Shown here one piece after another: positions 48,510 through 58,784 of a stretch of 64,000 bases of DNA. Origin of the DNA: Prillingera fragicola (Eukaryota; Basidiomycota; Tremellomycetes; Trichosporonales; Trichosporonaceae). The DNA is taken from the NCBI GenBank assembly GCA_002335605.1, contig BEDY01000001.1, positions 1,240,001 through 1,304,000 on the forward strand, written 5' to 3'. The position numbers and the translations under genes are program-made. The notes beneath the pieces were generated by a model. That model saw only the letters and a program-made list of their open reading frames with translations. It was not told the DNA's origin and did not search any database. How positions within the stretch are numbered: position 1 is the first letter of the stretch; each line of letters starts with the position of its first letter.

Positions 48510-49853
48510 ATGAGCGGCGACAGCGGCACGACTTCCCCGTCGAACGCCGACTTTGACCGCCCCGCGTCGCCAGTTCAAGAGGACGGCGCGGCCGCGCACT
48601 CGCTTCACTTTGGGCGACCCTAGTATGTGCTGCGCTCTTGCCCACCACACACAGCTGTGTTCCTAACGCTCTTGCCCAGCAGCAACCAGGTCGGGGGTTA
48701 TCGCTTCCCCATTGATCAAGATGAGGTTATCGTGCGTGGCCGTGTGCAGTTCAAGCTGACATTGGTGTAGCGACTCGACCGCGTGCATCATGTGAGAGCT
48801 GGCTTTGTGAGATTGTGAGAGTCACTTACTTCCAGGTTCTGCGGTCGCTTCCGGGACTGTATCGTGGACCTGTCGAGCAGGTTCTGACCAATGGGCGTCG
48901 CTTTCGTCGTGTGCTTGATATTGGATGTGGGACAGTGAGTGCAGGTTCCAGGTCAAACACTGACTCGGCAGGGCATGTGGTGAGCTTGCAGTTCATAGGC
49001 ATGCTCACAACAGGCTCATAGAAATGGCGGCGCGGTTCCCGGACGCGGATTGTGTTGGCATCGATGCGCACTATATGCAGCGCTCGTCAGTAGGGAGCCT
49101 GTGCTCGGGTCCGCTAACGGCCAGGACCAACCAGCGCAACGTCACCTTTATGCGCGTCGACGCCCCGCGCGGCATTGATTCTTTTGCGGCCGAATCATTC
49201 GACGTCGTGCACGTACGCTTGATGATCTACGCCGTGAGATTTGTTGAGTGTCTCTATCCTGACGCCCAGATTGCCGACTATCATGGCCTTCTGCAGCAGG
49301 CATACCGGGTGCTCCGTCCGGGAGGTGTGCTGCTTGTCCATGAGCCCAACTTTCAGTGCTACAGCGTTTGGGAGGGATACACGCCCGCCTCCCTCGCTCC
49401 AGCGCTTGTGAAGGTGCGCAAGACTCAGGGAAGATCGCTGACGCCGCAATAGTGGCACGCTGTTTTCCAGCGCTCTCTGTTACACCACTGTGTCAAGTGC
49501 GTGGACTACCAAGAAAGAGCTGATCCCACAGCATGAGCTTGTTTGACCGCATCGAGGAGCTGATGTCCTTGGTTGGCTTCTCGGCTGACGGCATCGACGC
49601 CTACTTTCACTACAGGCCAGTCTGTCCTTGCGACTACACTGTGGAGGCCCGGCACGAGACGGAATGTACACGAGCCCTCGTCGCAGCCTCCAAAGCCCTA
49701 GTGACAGAGTGCGGGGAGCTGTCGCCCGCCGAGTTTGACGAGCTTCAACGCCGGGTGCTGAGAGAGCTAAACGGGGGGTCGTTGGGGGAGGCGGGGGGGA
49801 CTGGTGGCCGCGGCGTATATTCGCTGTGGGGTTACTGGTGGGCTCAAAAGTAG
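48510..49853 (+). CDS. SAM-dependent methyltransferase, LaeA-like class I
   Basis: Nine exons (48510-48622, 48680-48731, 48771-48791, 48836-48934, 48972-48979, 49014-49233, 49270-49413, 49453-49496, 49532-49853) join in phase to 340 residues. The SAM-binding motif I is assembled across three exons: VLDIGCGT, then GMW from an 8-nt exon, then [17 protein letters not shown]. Later motifs are [16 protein letters not shown] and [17 protein letters not shown]. This is the arrangement of fungal LaeA/TAM-type methyltransferases; the substrate is unknown. The N-terminus is Ser/Asp-rich and disordered; the C-terminus ends GYWWAQK. With nine exons in 1.3 kb it is among the most split genes here. Next downstream, same strand, is QCR2. 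Confidence 0.82.
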
Positions 49854-50184
49854 ACGCAGCAAGAGCAGCAGAGTAGTAGGTCGGTCATACACGGACGACA
49901 TACTCTGAGCACGGAGCAGCAGTAGTAGAGAAAATACATAGCAAGAGAGCGAGAAGTGGAGGTCCTAGGTATGCATACACGTTATGCCCCGCCAGGAGGC
50001 ACCGAGCTCGCTGGTGCCACATCGGCATTATTTTCTCGGAATAGTGCAACTGGCCTCGCGGGATTCGTCGGACAGCCTGGGCACAGCGCCAGGGAGCATC
50101 CTCTGTTCCGTGAGCGCTGTCAAGCTCAACCTCCAGTCGTAAATCACTACTCTCCCACTCCTCCCTTCCTCCTACCCCCTCCCC
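49854..50184. other. Intergenic region upstream of QCR2
   Basis: 331 bases between the methyltransferase stop and QCR2 start; contains the QCR2 promoter. Pyrimidine-rich just before the start codon, as is common for highly expressed fungal genes. Nothing else seen. Confidence 0.5.
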
Positions 50185-51854
50185 ATGTCGCTTCTCCGCC
50201 TGCCCCGCGCCACTCCGGCCCTCCGCCGCGCGTACGCTACCGCTGCCCCCTCGGTCGCTGAGGCCTCGGGCGTCAAGGTCGTCGGTATCGAGAACGGCCT
50301 CCGCCCCGCCACGACCAGCGTTACTGTCGCTGTCCGCGCTGGTAGCAGGTACGAGCCTGCTCCCGGTGTCGCCCACGCCCTCAAGGCGTTCTCCTTCAAG
50401 GTGCGTTGTTTGCGCAGCGTGCGCGCGCGGACAGGACGATTGGCGTAGGGTGTCGGTGCTGTCAGAGCGTCGATAAAGCCCCGACACCATTGGTGTGCAC
50501 GAGGCTATCGAGTGCGCGGAAGAGGCCCAGATTGAGCTGGAGAGGGGCTGCAATGTGCAAGCAGGGTCCGATGAGGAGAGAGCGGCTTGCGCGTCGCCAA
50601 CACCCATCGCCGCGTCTTGTCCGACACGCTCCGAGATCAATGATGCTAACTTGCACAGTCGACTGCTTCGGGTTCGGCCCTCAAGAACGTCCGTGTTTCT
50701 GAGCTCTACGGTGGTGTCCTCTCGGCTGGTCTCTCGCGCGAGCACCTCTACATCACCGCCGAGTTCCTCCGTGGTGACGAGTGAGTCTCAAAGCAATACA
50801 TGTCCACCTCTGACCTCCAGGAACGTCTTCCTCCCCCTCCTGGCCTCGACTCTCTCGTCTACCCAGTTCTACCCCCACGAGTACTCGGAGCTCGTCCTCC
50901 CCACCATTGAGGCTGAGGCTCAGGCCGCTGCCGCCAACCCCGTTGTGATTGGTATGGATGCCGCCCACCACGTCGCTTTCCGTCGCGGCCTCGGAAACTC
51001 GCTCTTCGCCTCCCCTCACGCCCCCATTGGCGTTGACGCCGTCAAGGCCTATGCCCAGTCGGCGTTCGCCAAGTCGAACATTGCCGTTATCGGCCAGGGC
51101 ATCACCACTGAGGCTCTTGCTTCGGCCGTCACCTCCGCCTTTGGTGCCGGCGCACCTTCTGGCTCGGCCTCGCTCTCGTCGCCCCAGGCCAAGTACTACG
51201 GCGGCGAGCAGCGCATCCCCCTCGACTTCCACCACAACCCCACCGCCCAGCCTACCCTCGTCATCTCGTTTGGCCAGGCTGGCGCCGCTGGCCCTGAGCT
51301 CCAGGCCATCGCCCAGTACCTTGGCGGCGCTTCGTCGCTCAAGTGGACTCCCGGACAGACTCCTCTCTCGCTTGCCGCCGGAAAGGTCCAGGGCGCCGCC
51401 GTTCGTTCGTTTGTCACCTCGTACTCGGACGCTTCGCTCCTCAACATTGTAGTCACCGCTCCCACCGCTGACGGTGTCCGCTCTGTTGCTACCGACGTTG
51501 CTGCTGCTGTCAAGGGCGCCGCCTCGGGCATCAAGGAGGAGGAGCTGAAGCGTGCGGTTGCCAAGGCCAAGTTCGCCGAGGCCACCAAGCTTGAGACCTC
51601 GGAGACTCTTGTTGCCGCTCTTGCTCCCGCCATCTTCGCTGGCAAGGCCCCCAGCTCCGACATCTCGGCTCTCGAGTCGCTCTCGGTTTCGGCTGTCTCG
51701 AAGGCTGCCGAGTCGCTCTTTGCTGCCAAGCCAACAGTCGTCGCTGTTGGTGACATCAACGTCCTCCCCTACGCGTAAGTCCAAGACTCTCCTGCTCTCT
51801 CTTGTTGCACAGATACAAACACTGACCACTGCCAGCGACGAGATCGGCCTGTAA
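50185..51854 (+). CDS. QCR2: Cytochrome bc1 complex core protein 2
   Basis: Structural M16-peptidase-like subunit of respiratory complex III in the mitochondrial inner membrane. Exons 50185-50400, 50659-50780, 50821-51774 and 51836-51854 give 436 residues. The N-terminus MSLLRLPRATPALRRAYATA is a clear presequence; GLRPATTSVTVAVRAGSRYE and APGVAHALKAFSFKSTASGS match the family, and the HxxEH zinc site of active M16 peptidases is absent, as in core 2. Intron 1 is 258 nt, long for this window. The last exon carries only six codons. Codon use is strongly biased, which leaves the antisense strand open by chance. Confidence 0.93.
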
Positions 51855-52167
51855 GGAGTATGAAAAAGTTGCACGGTAGATAGAGGCCAAAATAGGTTAA
51901 CCAGCCCCCCCACACACATCCTCTGGTCATGCACAGTCTGGAGTTTCAATCGTAATGCAAAGCAGACCACAGGAGACGCACGAGGCAATCGTTGGGGTTG
52001 AGGACCGGAACGATCCGCTGGTAACAGATCACGTGGCAAAATACCTCCGTTGCAATATGATGCGAAGTGGAGGTCAAACCGTTGACTGTACTTGCGGTCA
52101 AAACAACAACATCCATAACAAAGCCGCCTTTTCGGCCACCATCTTCATACATGAGCTTTCCAGCGCC
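51855..52167. other. Intergenic region upstream of pol kappa
   Basis: 313 bases. The frame upstream of the chosen pol kappa start stays open to an in-frame Met at 51955, so a 71-residue longer N-terminus cannot be excluded, though its sequence shows no similarity to the family. Confidence 0.4.
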
Positions 52168-54647
52168 ATGGAAGGTAGTGCCACACTCAATATGACGGAA
52201 GACGCTCGCGCGGCGGCAGAGAAGAGGAAGCGCGACTTCGAGCGAAGTCTTGCCGGACCCAGTGTTGGCAAAGCTGGTAAGCAGATAGTTCTGCGACAGG
52301 GGGTTGCTAGCTGACCACTTAGGACTTATGCGAGATCAGACTGGTATGTCAATTACATAGATGTTGACTAATGCGCTAGAGGTGAACAGGATCATTGCAG
52401 AGGCCTCAAAGGGATCCAAGTGAGCTGTCCTCCTTTGCTTGTGCTGATAATAGATTCTATATCAACCAGGTTCGCAAGGACGAGGAGGTGACACGCAAGG
52501 TCAAATGGTTTCAGGAAAAGGTGGGTGTAGATCGTACAGGCGAGAAGAATGCTAATTGGCCAGCGAGACGAGCTACTCAAGGCAGCAAACCTGGAACGAC
52601 TACAGGCAGACGCGGATCACATTGTGCGTGAGAACTAGCTGTGGGGGGGCTAACCCATCAGCTTGCCGAAGTCGAGGCTACACGGGACTTGTCACAGACC
52701 ATTATTCATGTTGACATGGATGCCTTTGTATGTTTAAACTGAGGCTGACGCTGATAGACAGTATGCAGCTGTCGAGACACAACGTGATCCGTCCCTCAAG
52801 GGCAAGCCATTCGGCGTTGGCAAGGGAGTTTTGACCACGGCGTCTGTGAGTTCAGAGTTTTGAATTCCAAGATGATGTTAACCAAGTCATAGTACGAGGC
52901 TCGTAAGTTTGGCTGCCGGTCAGGCATGGCAGGCTTCGTCGCTCGCAAGCTCTGCCCTCAAATCATCTTGTGAGCTACTTAGCGGCACATGCGACAGTGC
53001 TGACTCAATGCAGGACCAAGCTCCACTTCGATCTGTACATTGAGGCATCAAAGAAGGTTCGCGAGGTGCTTGTGCAGTACGACGAGAATTTGATGATGGC
53101 GTCATTGGACGAAGGGCACTTGAAGTGAGCATATCGCTGTGACTCCGCTGACATCGGAGTATCACGCCGTACATGGCCACTCACGGCATGACTGCTGCTG
53201 AAGTTGTCACACAGCTTCGAGCAGAGGTAGAGGCGGCGACTCAGCTCACCATCTCAGCCGGTATCGCTCCCAACCGCATGCTGGCAAAGGTACGTTCGGA
53301 CCGCGCGAGTATGCAACTAACGAAAGATTTGCTCAGATCAGAACAAGCCCAACGGGCAGTTTGAGCTTGAGTTTGAGCGCACAGTTATCACAAAGTTTAT
53401 GCGTGACCTTCCTGTTCGGTGAGTGCGAATCACATGAAGCAGGTCTGACAACAACCCAGCAAGATCCCCGGTTTCGGCCGCGTGACAGAGCGCTTCTTGG
53501 AAGGACTCGGAATTGAAGTGAGTGTACCGCGTGTACTAGAGCTGACAAAGAGACCTGCGGCGATGTGTATGGAAGGCGAGGCGAACTTCTTGTTATGAAC
53601 CACTGGTTTGACTTCCGTGGCCTTTGGTATGTTCTTAAGTTGACTCCAGCTGACTTGGAAAGCAAAGCCTACCTGGGGATCGCTTCTAATCGTGTGGAGC
53701 CATCTAAACGGGAGGAGCGCAAGAGTGTTGGCGTAGAGAGGTGAGGCCAGCCTTGCCGATAATGGCTAATGATGTAGGACATTTCGAGACAAATGGGAAG
53801 AGGACGACATCATGCGCACGTTGGAGGAGATTGCCGAGGAGTTGGAACAGGATATGAAACGGCTCCAATACTCTGGACGAACCATTACAGTGAAGTACAA
53901 GCTACACACGTATGAGAGTAAGTACTCAGTCAGCATTTGGAGCTTACATTCAGGTAAAACACGAGCACACTCCATCAAGAAATTTGTCCAGGATAAGGAG
54001 GACATTCTGCCCGTGAGTGGATCAATGGCTTCTCGTCTGACTCGCAGATTGCTCTGGAGCTCATGCGCAAGGAGCTGCCAGTTCGCGTGCGACTGCTTGG
54101 CATTCGTGTGACTGGACTCAAAGACCTGACAGTGGAAGACAAGGGCATTAAAACAGTGAGTAACCACACCCCCTTTCTGGCTGACAGGTAGTTCTTTGGA
54201 AATAGCAAGAAGCCTGTGCCGTCGCGGCCGACGGAGTCAATCGACCTTACCCTTGACGATGACGAGGAGGACGGGGCCAACCCGTTCGACTATGATACGG
54301 CGGCTGTCGACTTGCTTCGACAAGCGGGCAGTGAAGGCGACGATGATAGCCCAGGCTTGAGTCTGGATTCCAGCCCTCGCAAACTCGGCCTCAGCTGCCC
54401 CATCTGCAATGAGTCTCTTGGTGAAGGCACGTCCAACGCCGATCTCAACGAGCACGTAGACATGTGTCTCAACCGTGACGCCTTTGCAGGCGATTTCCCT
54501 TCAGCAAAAGAGTCTCCCCAGGGCTCCCCCCGTAAGCGGCGTGGAAGTAGCACAGACAGTGGCGGACGTGCAGGCAAGAGGAAGGCACGAGGAGCCAAAG
54601 CACAGGCAGGCTCGAGTGTTCTTGATTGGCTCAAGCGCCGTCCATAA
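52168..54647 (+). CDS. Y-family translesion DNA polymerase kappa
   Basis: DinB/pol kappa-type polymerase that bypasses bulky minor-groove DNA lesions. About 15 short exons. The N-clasp typical of pol kappa is recognisable (EVNRIIAEASKGSK, FYINQVRKDEEVT, KRDELLKAA), followed by VDMDAFYAAVE (the catalytic Asp; intron between F and Y), the palm motif SLDEGHLNITPYM, IAPNRMLAKICSDQNKPNGQ, KIPGFGRV and the little-finger region RERKSVGVERTF-like. The palm motif retains the acidic pair but has GH where the family normally has AY. The C-terminus carries a PIP-like IKTFFGNSKK, a UBZ finger (CPICNESLGEG...LNEHVDMC) and a terminal SVLDWLKRRP that may be a second clamp-binding peptide. The start codon is the best of several in-frame options. 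Confidence 0.87.
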
Positions 54648-54795
54648 TGTATATCTTGTAGCATAGAGTTTCCATGCATGTCACAGTACCATATTTTGCT
54701 CTTTATATCAAATGATTTGGATTAGCTTGGCCGACTAGGTTGGGCGATTTGGCAGACACGCCTTCAGACTGCCACACTCGATCTTCGTCAACAAA

Positions 54796-57557
54796 ATGTC
54801 CCGCCCTGGACGCGTCGCGATTGCTCCACCTTCCTTCACAACATCAACTTTGATTCCAAATATTCCAAACGACATCCGGCCCATGACTCTGTCGTCGCCG
54901 ATGACTGTCGATTCCCATTTGAGCGGGGCGAGTGATGCGCTTCCCCCACTCACCGCGGGCACGACAGCCACATCGCCTGCGCCGCGCTCGCCCTCGTTGA
55001 CCCCTCCACCGCCTTCCAAGCCCGTCTCGAAGCGCAAGGCGCCGTCGGGTGCCGAGGATACGCCAAAGAAGCGCGCCAAGGATACCCCAACGAAGGCCAA
55101 AGCTTCTGAAGAGGACGACGCGAAGCCGGAGAAGGGTACCTACTGCCATCAGTGAGGATCGACAATGGCACTTGCGCATACCAGACCGCTAACGCTCACC
55201 AGATGCCGCACCAAATGTGACCCTGATGGTTCGTCAGGCTGCGGCCACTGCCTTTCGATCTTATCTGACTCTTCACAGGCGTGCTTCGTTGCACAAAGCT
55301 GCGCAAGTACACCAAGGCGACCCCCCCACGAGCTTGCAACCTTGCTTGGTGCCTTCGCGACCTCGAGAAGCGATACGGTATCGACGTGGATGCTGTGCGG
55401 AAGAAGGGAAAGAATGGCTCTGGTGCTGAGCGTGAGGGTCACGATCACAACAAGCCCTATGTCTTTGCCTGTCCCTGCTGCTTGGACGAGTGCCAGAATG
55501 CGACATGTGAGTGTTGATCAAAGTGAGGATCTGACGGGATTAGGTCGCAAGAAGAAAGGACTCGAGTCATTAGGGTATGTTGCCGCATCTGATTTATTGG
55601 ATACTGACAGGCCCAGTGATGTCGTCAAGCTTGCAGCACAAGCCGGCGTGTCGGTCGTTGCCTTTGTGAAGAAGTTTGACGAGGACGCCCCGAAACTCCG
55701 CCCCGACACGAGCGCTATCGTCTCGCTCAGCGACAGTGAACTCAGCGAGCTAGAGGACAGCGATGTCAAACCGAAGGTGAAGACGGTCACGTCAAAGAAG
55801 GCGGCGACCCCTAAAAAGGCAGTTAAAGATACTACCAAGGGGAAGAAGAAGGCCGAAGCGAAGGACGCCAAGGGGAAGAAGGCAGTGAAGGGCAAAGATG
55901 CCAAAGGCAAGGAGACCAAGGGTAAAGCGACTGCCAAGGATGTCAAGAGCAAGACCGGGGCAAAGGGAAAGGCCGTCAAGCCTAAGGTGGAGAAAAAGCA
56001 GCCCCCGCCCATGCCAGAACCCATTCTCTATCCTCCAGCTATCGAAACGGTCCCAACACGCCACAGCAAGGGAGAGATTGAGCAGAGGGCTTTCGTAAGT
56101 TCTTCCAGGCGAGGTCACGACTGACTGAGCAGTTGCGCGAGTTTATTGTGCGTTTCCGCTTCATGCTCAACTTGCCTGAACGTGCCCTTGCACCGTTGGA
56201 CGACTTTGACCACGCGCTTAGCGAGGCGTCGGTTCGCACAATTGCAGGCGCCATGCTAGAGATCATTCATCGCGACTTCGAAGACAAGATGGCCATGGCA
56301 AGCGGTGACGAGGCAGCCGACTTCGAAGAGCTGGCCGACTTGGTGGCGGACAAACGCGAGGAGATGCGTCACTATGCCGATCTCGCACGATTCGGCCAAG
56401 TCTTCAACTCGCTGCACGCCAGTATCCCGGAACTTGAACTCCCCCCTGCCCCCGAGTCCAACCGCGAGCAGAACGACCGTGCAATGCGTGCGCTCTTGGA
56501 CCTCGCTGAGGATGAGCCCACACCTTCATGGATGACAGAAAGTGGCCCCTCACGTCGAGGAGCCAGTCGGATACCTGCCGCCCCGGAAATCATTCGCATG
56601 CTGCTTGCGTTCGTCAACTATCTTGTGCCCCTGGAGATTACTCGAGCGCATATGGAGACCTCGGCGTTGGTGTCAGAGTTCGAGGAGCGCCGAAAGTTGC
56701 AGGCTCTCCTCAAAGAGGAGAAGAAGCGCTTCACGGAGGCCAAGAAGAAAATTCACCAAGATCGAATCGCAGGCATTGGCCCTCAGGACGGTATTTTCAT
56801 GCGGAAGAGGGTAAGTTGAACTCTCTTACGGGAGCTGACGCTACAGATGGTTGAAGTAGAGAAAGAACACACAATGCTCAAAGTGTTATATGACGTCAAC
56901 TTCCGCACCATGATCGCTCGTAACAACACCCAGTTCGAGCCTCTCGGTGTCGACCTCGACGGTCGGGTGTATTACGCCCTTACACCGCGTCTGATCGAAG
57001 AAGAGCGCTACAGACCAACTGGCTGGGCGAAGACGCTTTTCATCTGGGGCACTGGATTCCCCTCGGAAGGCGGGCCAAAAGATGATGACATGCCTCTGCA
57101 GCTGGAACGCTGGCACCACGTCTCCGACGCCCCAACAATCTTCAAGCTGCACCTGTACCTTGCCAACCGCGCAGTCCGCCGCCGGGATCAGATGGCGGCC
57201 GAAGTTGCTGCTGCCAAACCGAAGGCGACACCTGCCAAGGGAAAGGCTAGAGCGACCCCAAAGTCGACCCCCAAACCTAAATCAAGCGGCACACCGCAGC
57301 GCATGACCCTCGACGGTGTCGTTCCTTCTCGGCGCCAGAGTCTGCTGGCCAATGGCAACGCACCTGAAGATGGTAACGAGTCTGATGGCTCGGAGTTATC
57401 CTCTGTCCCCAGTGAGACTGAGGACTTGTTGGCGCTGATGAACCCTCCGGGCTACGTCAAGTCCGGCGAGCTCATGTTTGAAGAACAATCAACTCTGGTC
57501 AATGGCATTGATCAGTTTGGAAGGGTTCTGGAGTTGCTGGCCTGCAAGGGTTACTAG
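54796..57557 (+). CDS. CDCA7-type zinc-finger protein with DDT/WHIM-like regions
   Basis: Seven exons (54796-55151, 55203-55216, 55279-55506, 55544-55574, 55611-56094, 56133-56810, 56847-57557) give 833 residues. After a disordered Pro/Ser/Lys N-terminus lies a cysteine cluster of the zf-4CXXC_R1 (CDCA7) type: YCHQCRTKC, RACNLAWCLRDLEKRYG, FACPCCLDECQNATCRKKKG, then GPSDVVKLAAQAGVSV. A Lys/Gly-rich low-complexity linker follows, then LREFIVRFRFMLNLPE, which reads as a DDT domain, and a distal FEPLGVDLDGRVYYAL typical of WHIM motifs in ISWI-accessory proteins. In animals CDCA7 recruits the HELLS remodeller; here one chain combines the finger with remodeller-accessory modules. Exon 2 is 14 nt; the 36-nt intron 55575-55610 is frame-neutral. 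Confidence 0.78.
55775..56000 (+). repeat. Lys/Gly/Ala-rich low-complexity coding repeat
   Basis: Within the CDCA7-like gene, degenerate repeats of the type KGK-x-A-K-D-x-K-G-K encode a basic linker between the zinc finger and the DDT-like region, resembling histone-H1-type tails. Probably a DNA-binding or flexible tether. Confidence 0.6.
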
Positions 57558-57713
57558 GCCGTAGGGCGCGTGTAGATTGGTTCCCAATAGCATTCAAGAC
57601 TCATAACTGCCCATAGCAGTCACATGTCGCATACCGATGGATCTGTATATAGACTTAGCATGCTTTTGTTGGCTACTATGGCCGGCTACACAATAGGACC
57701 TACAAAATGCCGA

Positions 57714-58784
57714 TTACTTGTTCTTCTGACGCTCTACCTCTAGCTGTTCCTCGAGCTCCTTGACTCGGGCCTGGAGGTTCGCAATCGTAGCGCGCATGCT
57801 CTTCTTCATCGCATCGGCCGCGCGGACCAGACGCTCCTGGCGGGCCAAATGCTCGCCAAGTCCCTCGATAGCTCCAAGGGTGGGTGTGAGGGCAGGATGG
57901 AACGCGCTGCCTCCCGGGGTAAAGGCTGAAGTCACAGACGTGTGAGCGGTGGAAGGGGTAGTTGGGTTGGAAGGACGCGTTGGCGTCTCGGCCGTATCGT
58001 CACCGTCCAGAAAGGGATTGGCCTGTCGCGTCAGCCTACCACCTAGGCTCCCTTCTTGTGCGCTCACCTTGTCGCGCTTCGGTGTTCGTTCCTCGGCATC
58101 ATTCACTTCGCGCAAACGCTTGTTAGACTTGGGTGCATCGAGCGAGGCGCGGAACAAGTCGCTGGCAACAGAGGTCGCAGACTTGGTCAAATCCTTTGAT
58201 ACGTCCTTGGGAGATGCTTGCGAGGTTCTGGGTGTCACTCGTAGCTCGGCGTCGCGCTCAATGGCATCTGCGTCCACACTTCCCCAGTCAATCTCATCGT
58301 CCGAGTCGGTAACATTGATCGCAGCCGTCCTGGTAGCGCCAGCTTTGCTGGGCGAGACAAGAGAGCTGTCTTTGCCATTCTTCTGTGGTGTTGAAAGGCC
58401 AGTAGCACTCGAGCTTGCCGCGTTGCCCGCCATTGCAATTGCAGCTGCGCGGGAGCCAGCACCTGGTAATGCGCCCGGCGACCGGCCGAGCGTGTTACCC
58501 GTACCCATGGTCCGGCCATTCTTGGCCGGTGACAGGCCAAGCTGATCAGCCCACTTGAAGAAGTTGCATCGCTTTGGGTCATCTCGTGGCAGTGGGCAGC
58601 AGTAAAACCAACGGCCAGGATTCTTGGATGTGGGACGCTTGGACGCCTTACGGTTATGACCCTGGCTGTCAGCTTCAGCAGCCACCATTCTACCCACGGT
58701 GCAAACAACGCTTTGATCTTCTCCCATCTCGTCCACGCCCTGCTTGGTCTTTGTCCTGGCGGGAAACGTGCGGGTGTACGCCAT
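57714..58784 (-). CDS. GRF-type zinc-finger protein with C-terminal coiled coil
   Basis: Exons 58784-58698, 58661-58068 and 58022-57714 give 329 residues. Splicing out 58662-58697 creates VVCTGHNRKASKRPTSKNPG followed by GRWFYCCPLPRDDPKRCNFFKW, the CxxH...GRxFYxC...CxFFxW pattern of the GRF finger that binds single-stranded nucleic acid in APE2, TOP3A and others. No enzymatic domain accompanies it. The middle is Ser/Thr/Pro-rich with ANPFLDGDD; the C-terminal ~70 residues form a heptad-rich coiled coil (LARQERLVRAADAMKKSMRA, ELEEQLEVERQKN). The 45-nt intron 58023-58067 is frame-neutral. A start at 58727 (MGEDQSVVC) is equally possible. Function unknown; a DNA-repair adaptor is a guess. Confidence 0.78.
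   Translation of the reverse strand: MAYTRTFPARTKTKQGVDEMGEDQSVVCTVGRMVAAEADSQGHNRKASKRPTSKNPGRWFYCCPLPRDDPKRCNFFKWADQLGLSPAKNGRTMGTGNTLGRSPGALPGAGSRAAAIAMAGNAASSSATGLSTPQKNGKDSSLVSPSKAGATRTAAINVTDSDDEIDWGSVDADAIERDAELRVTPRTSQASPKDVSKDLTKSATSVASDLFRASLDAPKSNKRLREVNDAEERTPKRDKVSAQEGSLGGRLTRQANPFLDGDDTAETPTRPSNPTTPSTAHTSVTSAFTPGGSAFHPALTPTLGAIEGLGEHLARQERLVRAADAMKKSMRATIANLQARVKELEEQLEVERQKNK

Noticed and set aside
50753..52039. 428-codon open frame opposite QCR2
   Set aside because: Shadow of the highly biased QCR2 gene.
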